This document shows, one piece after another, positions 6,328 to 13,184 of a stretch of 13,184 bases of DNA. The notes beneath the pieces were generated by a model that did not search any database, was not told the origin of the DNA, and saw only the letters and a program-made list of their open reading frames with translations. How positions within the stretch are numbered: position 1 is the first letter of the stretch; each line of letters opens with the position of its first letter. The translations under genes and the position numbers were made by a program. The DNA is taken from positions 1-13,184 of the forward strand of contig CADCRB010000019.1 in assembly GCA_902803745.1 (NCBI GenBank). Direction: 5' to 3'. Origin of the DNA: an uncultured Lachnospiraceae bacterium (GTDB lineage: Bacteria > Bacillota > Clostridia > Lachnospirales > Lachnospiraceae).

Positions 6328-7302
6328 CGAATCCAGCTTTCTGAGTATCTTAAATTCGCCCTTTACCTGCATATCTCCTGTCATAAAAGCGCGCTGAAAT
6401 GTTTCCGTTCCGGCAGTGATGTTAATAAGCTTCTCTTTATCGATACGACAAATTATAGCGGGGTTTTCTGCTGTTCCATAATGAACATCCAGATCTTTTC
6501 CTTTAATTATTATAGCCAAGGGCTTTTCCAAATCTTTTACTATGAAACTGTATACAGCGCTGAATGTTGGATCCGGCGTAAAATGAGTCTGGAAATCTTT
6601 TATCAGCATATCATCTACGGATACGCCCTGATGACTCATAAGAGACTTGAAATGAGAGGCAAGCTCTTTGATATCTTCTTTCTGGGTCTGGACAAATTTG
6701 TCATCAGAAGCATACTTGGACAGTTGCTCAGCATCCTGCGGAGAAAGCTCTATCTGCGGACCGACAGAAACCATCTGTCTCACAGCCTGATTTGAGGCCG
6801 GAAGAGCCACTGTCTTTTGAGAGATTGTACGATAAAGATTTTCGGCCTTCTTTTCCACAAGGGTAGCGTAATCATCGTTGAGTTCAAAAGAGACAGTATC
6901 CTGAACATAGCCACAGATGCCAGAACATGGCTTTCCGCCAAGTATCTCCCAAGCCTGAGCCAGATCCAGCTTTCCCTCCCTTTCACCGTAGGTGGTGCTC
7001 ATTACAACCGGGCACATATAAATATGAGTTATTTTTTCTTTGTTACCGTAGAGCCATAGGGCATCTAAGAATTCTGCCATGAATCCCCCTGTTCCATGCC
7101 ACTCTACAGTAGAAGCAAGAATGATACCATCACAATCAACTATGGTATTTGCCAGTGAGGAAATATTTCTTTTTTCTTCGTATAGATTGTAGCGTGTTAC
7201 CTTGACATTGATATCTTCCAGAACTGCCTGCATGCGCGTGATAACGGTATTAGTCGGATCTCCAACTATTCCTCTGCCGCCATAGTATATATTTACCCTC
7301 AT
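6307..7302 (-). CDS. Flavodoxin-like / SCP2 sterol-carrier domain fusion protein
   Basis: The N-terminal part (about residues 1-165) has a flavodoxin or NADPH-dependent FMN reductase-like fold: MRVNIYYGGRG, a GDPTNTVI phosphate-binding-type loop (14-21), the strand CDGIILAST (57-65) followed by EWHGTGGFMAEFLDAL (67-82), and VMSTTYG (100-106). The C-terminal part (about 235-331) resembles the SCP2 lipid-carrier domain, with VYSFIVKDLEKPLAIIIKG (250-268) and the characteristic AFMTGDMQVKGEFKILRKL (305-323). A linker of about 70 residues joins them. The likely role is a flavin-dependent redox protein that holds a hydrophobic ligand; the real substrate is unknown. AGGAAAGG about 9 nt before the ATG supports the start. 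It is the third gene of the murG operon (19 bp after the HIT gene) and no terminator is visible beyond its stop. Confidence 0.85.
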   Translation of the reverse strand: MRVNIYYGGRGIVGDPTNTVITRMQAVLEDINVKVTRYNLYEEKRNISSLANTIVDCDGIILASTVEWHGTGGFMAEFLDALWLYGNKEKITHIYMCPVVMSTTYGEREGKLDLAQAWEILGGKPCSGICGYVQDTVSFELNDDYATLVEKKAENLYRTISQKTVALPASNQAVRQMVSVGPQIELSPQDAEQLSKYASDDKFVQTQKEDIKELASHFKSLMSHQGVSVDDMLIKDFQTHFTPDPTFSAVYSFIVKDLEKPLAIIIKGKDLDVHYGTAENPAIICRIDKEKLINITAGTETFQRAFMTGDMQVKGEFKILRKLDSLFNFGK

Positions 7303-7321
7303 GATTATTTGCCTTTCCTGA

Positions 7322-7729
7322 TTAAAGCTGAATCTCCTTTACAAGAGCCTTTAGTTCATCATCTTCCGGCTTACCGGGTTTCCATCCTATGAGCTGTCCA
7401 TCATCCTTGTATCTAGGGATCAGATGGATATGAAAATGGAAAACGGTCTGACCGGCTGTTTCACCATTGTTTTGAACTATGTTATATCCGTCGGGGTGCA
7501 GTTTTTCGGTAAGACCGGTTACAATCTTTTTTGCAAGGACAGCGGATTTGGAGAGGAGATCGTCCGGCATTTCATAAAGATTTGCAAAATGGTCCTTGGG
7601 AAGAATCAGTGCATGTCCCTTTGTCGCCGGTCCGGCATCGAGTATTACGGTAAAATCATCATCCTCATAGATTATATTTGTGTCGATAACATGATTCGCC
7701 AGTTTGCAAAAAATACAATTTTCATCCAT
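7322..7729 (-). CDS. HIT family nucleotide hydrolase/transferase (Hint-like)
   Basis: This is a small cytoplasmic histidine-triad protein of 135 aa, the normal length for the Hint branch, whose members hydrolyse adenosine 5'-phosphoramidates or related nucleotides. Seen: the zinc-type CxxC pair C5 and C8 in ENCIFCKL, the helix-strand block VILDAGPATKGHALILPKDH (28-47), NNGETAGQTVFHFHIHLIPR (87-106) carrying the HxHxH triad H98, H100 and H102, and IGWKPG near the end. The Shine-Dalgarno AGGAGG is about 8 nt before the ATG and sits against the murG stop codon; the two genes are only 15 bp apart, so they are surely cotranscribed. Confidence 0.94.
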   Translation of the reverse strand: MDENCIFCKLANHVIDTNIIYEDDDFTVILDAGPATKGHALILPKDHFANLYEMPDDLLSKSAVLAKKIVTGLTEKLHPDGYNIVQNNGETAGQTVFHFHIHLIPRYKDDGQLIGWKPGKPEDDELKALVKEIQL

Positions 7730-7744
7730 TTTTGATTCCTCCTG

Positions 7745-8812
7745 TCACAGTACTGATTCAATAACTTCACATATTGTCCTGACCGCATTGTTCTCGGGAG
7801 CGCCGGACATTGCTTTAATATAGCTATTACGGTTGTCATATACTTCATTTACGGAAGCAAGCAAAGTGGACGTATCCATATCCTCCTCTAAAAGCACCTT
7901 GCAATATCCGCTGGTTTCAAAGGCTTTAGCATTTAATATCTGGTCTCCTCTGGAGCCGGCCGTGCTGAGAGGTATCAGCAGACTTGGTTTTTTTAGGGCC
8001 AGGATCTCGAATATCGCGTTGGAACCCGCTCTGGATACGATAACATCGGCGAGCGCATAGAGATCCTTCAGTTCGTCAGATATGTATTCGTACTGCATAT
8101 ATCCGCTATAGCGGTTAAGAGTGGGATCCAGTTTTCCCTTTCCACAGAGATGTATAACATTATAACGACTGGTGAGCTGGGGAAGAGCTGCGCGTATAGC
8201 CTCGTTAACATTCTGCGCTCCCTGTGATCCCCCGATGACCATAAGGAAAGGGAAACCTTCGTCTCTCATATTAACAAAAGCCTTTGCCCTGCCGGGATCT
8301 CCCTCCAAAAGTGATGCTCTTATGGGAGAGCCCGTGAATACCCCCTTATCTTTCGGGATTAGCGAAAGAGTGTCCTTAAATGAGCAGCATACCCTTTTCG
8401 CCGAGCTATATGATAGCTTATTTGCAAGACCAGGAGTCATATCGGACTCATGAATCACAACCGGGATCTTCAGGCAGGCCGCTGCTTTTACTACAGGAAC
8501 CGATACAAATCCGCCTTTTGAGAAAACTACATTTGGAGATGTTACTCTCAGAAAATGCAACGACTGTGAAAATCCCTTGAGTACTCTGAAGGGATCGGTA
8601 AAATTCCTTAAATCAAAATATCTTCTGAGCTTTCCGCTGGCGATTCCGTAATACCGGATACCGCTGTCTTCAACGAGTTTCTTTTCTATTCCCTCATAAG
8701 AACCAATATATGTAATATCATATCCTTCCTTTTCAAGTTCGGGTACAAGAGCCAGATTCGGATAACAGTGCCCGGCAGTACCGCCTCCGGTAAGGACAAT
8801 TTTTTTCGACAT
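7745..8812 (-). CDS. murG: MurG, UDP-GlcNAc:lipid I N-acetylglucosaminyltransferase
   Basis: MurG makes lipid II by adding GlcNAc from UDP-GlcNAc to undecaprenyl-pyrophosphoryl-MurNAc-pentapeptide on the inner face of the cytoplasmic membrane (GT-B fold, family GT28). Seen: the first glycine loop GGGTAGH (9-15), SKGGFVSVPVV (98-108), HESDMTPGLANK (121-132), FTGSPIR (159-165), the second G-loop GGSQGAQNVNEAIR (194-207), and the UDP-GlcNAc binding block SRAGSNAIFE (260-269) with Q291 in DQILNAK. At 355 aa it is full length. GAAAGG about 10 nt upstream supports the start. It is away from other division or wall genes here and heads an operon with a HIT protein and a flavodoxin-SCP2 protein. Confidence 0.97.
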   Translation of the reverse strand: MSKKIVLTGGGTAGHCYPNLALVPELEKEGYDITYIGSYEGIEKKLVEDSGIRYYGIASGKLRRYFDLRNFTDPFRVLKGFSQSLHFLRVTSPNVVFSKGGFVSVPVVKAAACLKIPVVIHESDMTPGLANKLSYSSAKRVCCSFKDTLSLIPKDKGVFTGSPIRASLLEGDPGRAKAFVNMRDEGFPFLMVIGGSQGAQNVNEAIRAALPQLTSRYNVIHLCGKGKLDPTLNRYSGYMQYEYISDELKDLYALADVIVSRAGSNAIFEILALKKPSLLIPLSTAGSRGDQILNAKAFETSGYCKVLLEEDMDTSTLLASVNEVYDNRNSYIKAMSGAPENNAVRTICEVIESVL

Positions 8813-8848
8813 ATGAAAAAGGCCTTTCGTTGAAAAGATTTGTGAAAT

Positions 8849-8857
8849 ATTATAACA
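8849..8857 (-). promoter_or_regulatory. Extended -10 promoter of the murG operon
   Basis: On the minus strand the sequence reads TGTTATAAT, a perfect TG-N-TATAAT extended -10. Transcription would start near 8842, giving murG a leader of about 30 nt that contains its ribosome binding site. No good -35 hexamer is found 17 nt upstream, which is acceptable for extended -10 promoters. Confidence 0.6.
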
Positions 8858-8918
8858 TAGAAAACAAGTACTTAGCGAGCGTCTTTTGCCCGCTGTTCCT
8901 TGAAGACAAATATAATAC

Positions 8919-8923
8919 GGAGG
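8919..8923 (+). promoter_or_regulatory. Shine-Dalgarno deciding the pgi start
   Basis: GGAGG is 1 nt before the ATG at 8925, too close to use, and 10 nt before the in-frame ATG at 8934. This selects 8934 as the pgi start. Confidence 0.75.
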
Positions 8924-8933
8924 TATGTATACA

Positions 8934-10280
8934 ATGGCTAAGGTTACGTATGATTACTCTAAGACACACGGATTCATCAGTGAAGAGGAAGTGGAACTGA
9001 TACGTCCCCAGGTCGAAGCGGCAAAGGAGCTTTTGCTTTCAAAGACAGGAGCGGGAAGCGATTTTCTGGGATGGCTGGATCTTCCCGTGGACTATGACAG
9101 AGACGAATTCACCCGTATTAAAAAAGCCGCAGAAAAAATAAGAAATGATTCTGATGTACTGCTGGTGGTGGGCATTGGAGGTTCCTATTTGGGAGCAAGG
9201 GCTGCGATCGAGTTCCTGAGACATAATTTCTTCAATTCCGTCAGTCGGGAAAAACGGGATGCGCCGGAAGTATACTTTCTTGGAAATAATATATCATCCA
9301 CATATATCCATGATCTTATAGAGGTAATAGGCGACAGAGATTTTTCCATAAATATGATATCCAAGTCGGGAACGACTACCGAACCGGGTATTTCGTTCAG
9401 GATATTTAAGGAGCTTTTGGAGAATAAGTACGGAAAACAGGAGGCATCCAAGAGGATATATGCTACCACTGATGCGCATAAGGGTGCGTTGAAAAGTCTG
9501 GCTGATGCCGAAGGTTATGAGGAGTTTGTGGTGCCCGATGATGTGGGAGGCAGATTCTCTGTGCTTACAGCCGTAGGTCTTTTACCGATCGCAGTAGCTG
9601 GAGCGGATATCGATGCGCTTATGAAGGGTGCCGCTGAGGGTCGTGATATGGCGATAAATAATGATTATGCCGAAAACGATGCCCTGAGGTATGCAGCAAT
9701 AAGAAATATCCTGTACAGGAAGGGAAAGGCCGTGGAGATCGTAGCAAATTACGAGCCTTCGCTTCACTATGTTTCGGAGTGGTGGAAACAGCTATATGGT
9801 GAATCAGAAGGAAAGGACCAAAAGGGAATTTTCCCTGCATCGGTTGACCTTACCACAGACCTTCATTCTATGGGACAGTTTATACAGGATGGAGCGCGGA
9901 TCATGTTTGAAACAGTGATAAATGTAGAAAAGGTCAGGCATGAGATCACAATGAAGAAGGCTGATAATAATCTGGATGGGCTTGATTATCTGGCTGATAA
10001 AACCGTAGATTTTGCAAATAAATGCGCAATGAACGGAACAATCCTGGCTCATACGGACGGTAACGTACCTAACGCAGTAATAAACGTTCCGGAGCAGACA
10101 GAAGAATATCTTGGACAGCTGTTTTATTTCTTCGAATTTGCCTGTGGCGTGTCAGGATATATGCTTGGGGTTAATCCCTTTAACCAGCCAGGGGTTGAAA
10201 GCTATAAAAAGAATATGTTTGCGTTGCTCGGAAAACCCGGATATGAGGATAAGACAGAGGAACTCAGAGCAAGAATATAG
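8934..10280 (+). CDS. pgi: Glucose-6-phosphate isomerase
   Basis: The enzyme interconverts glucose 6-phosphate and fructose 6-phosphate in glycolysis and gluconeogenesis. Numbering from the chosen start: GIGGSYLG (80-87), the sugar-phosphate loop SKSGTTTEP (143-151), signature 1 DVGGRFSVLTAVG (203-215), the catalytic region LYGESEGKDQKG, DLHSMGQ with the ring-opening His, and signature 2 GVNPFNQPGVESYKK near the end. At 448 aa it is the short bacterial form typical of Firmicutes. The first ATG (8925) would add only three residues and is too close to the Shine-Dalgarno. A possible promoter is TTGAAA (8830-8835) with TATAAC (8851-8856), spacer only 15 nt; this overlaps the divergent murG -10. 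The deaminase gene follows after 8 bp, so the two probably form an operon. Confidence 0.97.
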   Translation: MAKVTYDYSKTHGFISEEEVELIRPQVEAAKELLLSKTGAGSDFLGWLDLPVDYDRDEFTRIKKAAEKIRNDSDVLLVVGIGGSYLGARAAIEFLRHNFFNSVSREKRDAPEVYFLGNNISSTYIHDLIEVIGDRDFSINMISKSGTTTEPGISFRIFKELLENKYGKQEASKRIYATTDAHKGALKSLADAEGYEEFVVPDDVGGRFSVLTAVGLLPIAVAGADIDALMKGAAEGRDMAINNDYAENDALRYAAIRNILYRKGKAVEIVANYEPSLHYVSEWWKQLYGESEGKDQKGIFPASVDLTTDLHSMGQFIQDGARIMFETVINVEKVRHEITMKKADNNLDGLDYLADKTVDFANKCAMNGTILAHTDGNVPNAVINVPEQTEEYLGQLFYFFEFACGVSGYMLGVNPFNQPGVESYKKNMFALLGKPGYEDKTEELRARI

Positions 10281-10288
10281 GTGAGAAA

Positions 10289-11560
10289 ATGAATATTGAG
10301 ATAAAGAATGCTTACGCATTAGTAGACGGTCACATAGATCGGCATGATCTGTATATTGAAAAAGATATTATCACGGGGGTAGACAGGAAGCCGGATGGCT
10401 TTACAGGGGAGAAAACCATAGATGGTCAGGACCGGCTTGTGATACCGGGGCTAATAAACGCCCATACTCATTCCTACATGGCGATGCTAAGGAATATCGC
10501 TGATGATATGCCGTTCATGGACTGGCTTACAAAAGGGGTATATCCGGTAGAGGACCGTATGACCGGTGAGGACGCATATTGGGGAGCTATGCTTGCGATA
10601 GCGGAAATGATACGCTGCGGTACTACGACGTTCAATGATATGCAGATGCATATACATAATACTACCCGGGCTGTTAAAGAAAGTGGCATGCGGGCTGTTA
10701 TTTCTCGCGGACTGGTGGGAGAAAAGTATGACAGGGATGATGTACGGATCAAAGAAGCCCTGGAGGAAATATCAGACGGAGAAGGTACAAACGGGCGGTT
10801 GACATTTATGCTTGGACCACATGCTCCGTATTCGGCTGGCTTTGATTATCTGAGAGGGGTTGCAGATATTGCAAAAGAGAGGGGACTCGGTATTCACATA
10901 CATCTTGCAGAATCCCAGACGGAGATAGATAACCTTAAAAAGGAGCAGGGACTTACCGCCATAGAGTATGCGGATAAAGCAGGTTGCTTTGAGGTGCCCT
11001 GCATAGCAGCACATTGCGTGAAGATCACAAAATCGGACATGGAGCTAATGGCAAAAAAGAATGTATCCGTAGTTACAAATCCTGCGTCTAACATGAAGCT
11101 TGGAAATGGCTTTGCTCCTGTACCGGAGATGATGGATGCCGGTATCAATGTTTGTCTTGGAACAGACGGAGCGGCATCGAATAATACCCTTAATATGTTT
11201 CATGAGATGAGTCTGCTCACTTTGATACATAAAGGGACACATAATACTCCGGTATGTATAAATGCGAATGAAGCTCTCGCAATGGCTACTGTAAACGGAG
11301 CAAAAGCTCTTGGACTTGAAAAGCTCGGAGAAATAAAGGAAGGCTATAAGGCTGATCTGGCTATTCTTGATATAAATACACCAAGTATGGTTCCTAAGAA
11401 TAATCTGCTTTCAAGCCTTGTTTATTCCGCAAACGGATCTGAGGTTGATACCACGATAGTAGATGGTGAAATCCTTATGGAAGGCCGTGAATTAAAGACC
11501 ATTGACCTTGAGAAAATCATTTATGAAGTGAACGCCAGAATGGAGAGACTCAATCCTTAG
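10289..11560 (+). CDS. mtaD: 5-methylthioadenosine / S-adenosylhomocysteine deaminase-type amidohydrolase
   Basis: This is an amidohydrolase-superfamily metalloenzyme of the TrzF/AtzB-MtaD branch, which deaminates the adenine of methylthioadenosine or S-adenosylhomocysteine to the inosyl form, a route for clearing SAM by-products. Seen: the metal ligands H59 and H61 in NAHTHSYM, H178 in GPHAPYS, H205 and E208 in IHLAES, H242 in AAHCV and D293 in LGTDGAASNN. The spacing follows the pattern I recall for the Thermotoga MtaD (H55, H57, H200, E203, H228, D279). It is full length at 423 aa, with the small beta-sandwich formed by both ends (residues 1-55 and about 345-400, GYKADLAILD). AGGTGAG about 5 nt before the ATG overlaps the pgi stop. 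The exact substrate cannot be told from sequence; other adenosine analogues or guanine-type substrates are possible but less likely. Confidence 0.9.
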   Translation: MNIEIKNAYALVDGHIDRHDLYIEKDIITGVDRKPDGFTGEKTIDGQDRLVIPGLINAHTHSYMAMLRNIADDMPFMDWLTKGVYPVEDRMTGEDAYWGAMLAIAEMIRCGTTTFNDMQMHIHNTTRAVKESGMRAVISRGLVGEKYDRDDVRIKEALEEISDGEGTNGRLTFMLGPHAPYSAGFDYLRGVADIAKERGLGIHIHLAESQTEIDNLKKEQGLTAIEYADKAGCFEVPCIAAHCVKITKSDMELMAKKNVSVVTNPASNMKLGNGFAPVPEMMDAGINVCLGTDGAASNNTLNMFHEMSLLTLIHKGTHNTPVCINANEALAMATVNGAKALGLEKLGEIKEGYKADLAILDINTPSMVPKNNLLSSLVYSANGSEVDTTIVDGEILMEGRELKTIDLEKIIYEVNARMERLNP

Positions 11561-11621
11561 TGATCAGTCGATTTTTCATAATTTCAAAGCGCCTGAGGAT
11601 ATTTTCATCCCTTCGGCACGG

Positions 11622-11628
11622 GGAGGAG
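11622..11628 (+). promoter_or_regulatory. Shine-Dalgarno of the permease gene
   Basis: GGAGGAG lies 10 nt before the ATG at 11639. Nearby GTG (11634) and ATG (11643) codons are in other frames, so the ATG at 11639 is the start. No terminator or clear promoter is seen in the 78 bp between the deaminase stop and this start; the spacing leaves readthrough from the pgi operon possible. Confidence 0.7.
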
Positions 11629-11638
11629 CGATTGTGAT

Positions 11639-13184
11639 ATGGATGAAAGAGAGCAGAAGGGTAAGAGTGGGATAAGGGAGCTCAAGCCTTATCTCTCACC
11701 TCTTTCGGTTTGGGCGCTTTCTTTCGGCTGTGCCGTAGGCTGGGGTGCATTTGTCATGCCTGGAACAACTTTCCTTCCGAAGGCTGGAGTTGAGGGTACG
11801 GTTCTGGGAATAGCTATCGGCGCTTTGGTAATGCTGATCATAGGCATCAATTACCATTATCTGATCAATAAATACCCTGATGCCGGAGGCACTTTGACTT
11901 ATACTACCAGGACTTTTGGTTATGATCATGGTTTTCTTAGTGCGTGGTTTCTGGCTCTGGTCTATCTGGCCATCATTTGGGCCAACGCATCTGCTCTTGG
12001 TCTGATATGCAAGAATCTTTTAGGGAATACCTTTCAATTTGGGTTTCATTATCGTCTGCTGGGATATGATGTATTCTTCGGAGAGATTCTTTTGTCGACT
12101 ACAGCGATCCTGATTTGCGGGGGTGTATGCATCATAGGGCGAAAGCTGGCTGCCTGGACACAAGTGGTGTTTGCGATGCTATTGCTCGGCGGTGTAGTAC
12201 TTTGCGCCTCAGTACTTTTAGCAAGAAACGCTTATGACCCGTCTGTTATAATACCGGCTTTTTCTGCAAATGGAAAAAAACCGGCGGCTCAGGTTTTTTC
12301 GATAATTGCTCTGTCGCCGTGGGCTTTTGTGGGATTTGAATCTGTCTCGAACTCTGCCCGAGGATTTAATTTTTCACCTAAGAAGACAATATGGATCTTT
12401 TTATCCGCATTGATAGCAGGAGCTTTGGTATATATTCTGCTTACAAAGATGGCAGCATCAGTTCAGCCTGAGGGATATTCTGACTGGGCCGGGTACATAG
12501 GGGAGCTGGACCGACAGGAGGGCCTTGCCGGATTGCCAACATTTTTTGCAGCGGATCATGTTATGGGACAGACCGGTGTAGTGATTTTGGGGACAGCGGC
12601 TTTTGCAGGGATTGTTACAGGATTGATCGGAAATTTTATTGCAGGAAGCCGTCTTATGTATTCCATGGCAGAGGAGGGAATCCTTCCTGAATGGTTCGGT
12701 AAGCTAAACAGTGATTCAACGCCGGGGAATGCTCTGGTATTTCTTATGATAGTATCAGCTTTTATCCCTTTCCTCGGGCGGACGGCTATTGGGTGGATAG
12801 TAGATGTTAATACTGTTGGGGCTACTATAGCCTACGCTTATACTTCTGCCGCAGCATTTGCCGAAGCGGGAAAGGTGAAGAACAAAAAGATACAGGTGAC
12901 GGGAATTATTGGAACCATAACATCAGTGGTGTTCTTCTTTTATTTTATGTCTTGGTCAGCCGGAGCTATGTCTACGGAATCTTATCTGATACTTGCCAGC
13001 TGGAGTATACTGGGATTTGTATATTTCAGGTATGTTTTTTCCAAAGATAACGACAAGCATTTCGGTAAATCCACTGTGGTCTGGATTGGATTGTTATTCC
13101 TGATTTTTTTCACTTCCTTAATGTGGATAAGACAGGCGACTGATGATATGACAAAGGAGGTTGTAAACAACATAAGTGAATATT
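11639..13184 (+). CDS. APC-superfamily amino acid permease, 3' end missing (open at window edge)
   Basis: The frame is open for 515 codons with no stop before the window ends. It is a polytopic membrane protein, read as about 13 hydrophobic segments: roughly 21-42, 51-75, 98-123, 145-166, 172-195, 216-238, 247-270, 308-336, 363-383, 385-410, 421-440, 446-467 and 480-498. Family marks are GWGAFVMPGTTFLPKAG in segment 1 (35-51, the unwound Gly-rich substrate site of APC transporters), YPDAGGTLTYTTRTFG after segment 2 (79-94) and ALSPWAFVGFESVSNSAR in segment 6 (224-241). The N-terminus is a short cytoplasmic ELKPYLSPLSVWAL lead. Ordinary APC carriers are about 430-500 aa with 12 segments. This one continues past segment 13 into RQATDDMTKEVVNNISEY (498-515), suggesting a further domain beyond the window. 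Substrate unknown; an amino acid is the default. Confidence 0.92.
   Translation, partial: MDEREQKGKSGIRELKPYLSPLSVWALSFGCAVGWGAFVMPGTTFLPKAGVEGTVLGIAIGALVMLIIGINYHYLINKYPDAGGTLTYTTRTFGYDHGFLSAWFLALVYLAIIWANASALGLICKNLLGNTFQFGFHYRLLGYDVFFGEILLSTTAILICGGVCIIGRKLAAWTQVVFAMLLLGGVVLCASVLLARNAYDPSVIIPAFSANGKKPAAQVFSIIALSPWAFVGFESVSNSARGFNFSPKKTIWIFLSALIAGALVYILLTKMAASVQPEGYSDWAGYIGELDRQEGLAGLPTFFAADHVMGQTGVVILGTAAFAGIVTGLIGNFIAGSRLMYSMAEEGILPEWFGKLNSDSTPGNALVFLMIVSAFIPFLGRTAIGWIVDVNTVGATIAYAYTSAAAFAEAGKVKNKKIQVTGIIGTITSVVFFFYFMSWSAGAMSTESYLILASWSILGFVYFRYVFSKDNDKHFGKSTVVWIGLLFLIFFTSLMWIRQATDDMTKEVVNNISEY

Noticed and set aside
11561..11638. Possible terminator between the deaminase and permease genes (GGAT-ATTTTC-ATCC and CCC/GGGG arms)
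   Set aside because: The stems are only 3-4 bp and no T tract follows, so it is not a credible intrinsic terminator.
1..13184. CRISPR arrays, tRNA or rRNA genes, IS elements, phage genes, toxin-antitoxin pairs
   Set aside because: No repeat-spacer pattern, cloverleaf, terminal inverted repeat with transposase, or phage or toxin-type protein was found; nearly all the space is taken by housekeeping genes.

Overview
The window looks like chromosomal DNA of an anaerobic, low-to-moderate GC Firmicute, most likely a Lachnospiraceae-type Clostridia. The support is frequent AGA/AGG and ATA codons, strong AGGAGG-type ribosome binding sites, and the type of each recognisable protein (short 448-residue Pgi, MurG outside a dcw cluster, clostridial RarA, a flavodoxin-SCP2 fusion). 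The family assignment comes from sequence flavour and was not checked by any search. No rRNA, tRNA, IS element, CRISPR array or phage gene was seen.

Region 1 (186-5116, plus strand) is a tight five-gene run. It holds a small conserved-looking hypothetical protein, a stand-alone ATP-pyrophosphatase half of GMP synthase, a YjdI-YjdJ-like fusion (mono-cluster Fe-S domain plus minimal GNAT domain), a 528-residue protein of unknown function, and the AAA+ recombination factor RarA. A strong hairpin terminator that includes the rarA stop codon closes the run. Region 2 (5147-6327) has a 70-residue, very charged small protein on the minus strand with a perfect Shine-Dalgarno. Diverging from it is an Sfp-type phosphopantetheinyl transferase whose tail overlaps the next convergent gene by 21 bp. 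Region 3 (6307-8857, minus strand) is an apparent murG - HIT hydrolase - flavodoxin/SCP2 operon with an extended -10 promoter in front of murG. Region 4 (8934-13184, plus strand) holds pgi, then an MTA/SAH deaminase-type amidohydrolase 8 bp later, then an APC-superfamily amino acid permease that is still open at the window edge.

Most of the window is housekeeping metabolism: guanine nucleotide synthesis, peptidoglycan lipid II synthesis, glycolysis, SAM by-product recycling and replication repair. I see no convincing new multi-gene system. The items most worth a second look are the unfinished permease, which already has about 13 membrane segments and may be fused to a further domain; the unknown 528-residue protein, whose C-terminus resembles a degenerate HEPN-type helical domain; the GMP synthetase subunit with no glutaminase beside it; the flavodoxin-SCP2 fusion; and two genes that lack a well-placed ribosome binding site and share the same TATAAT-N-CATATG start context.
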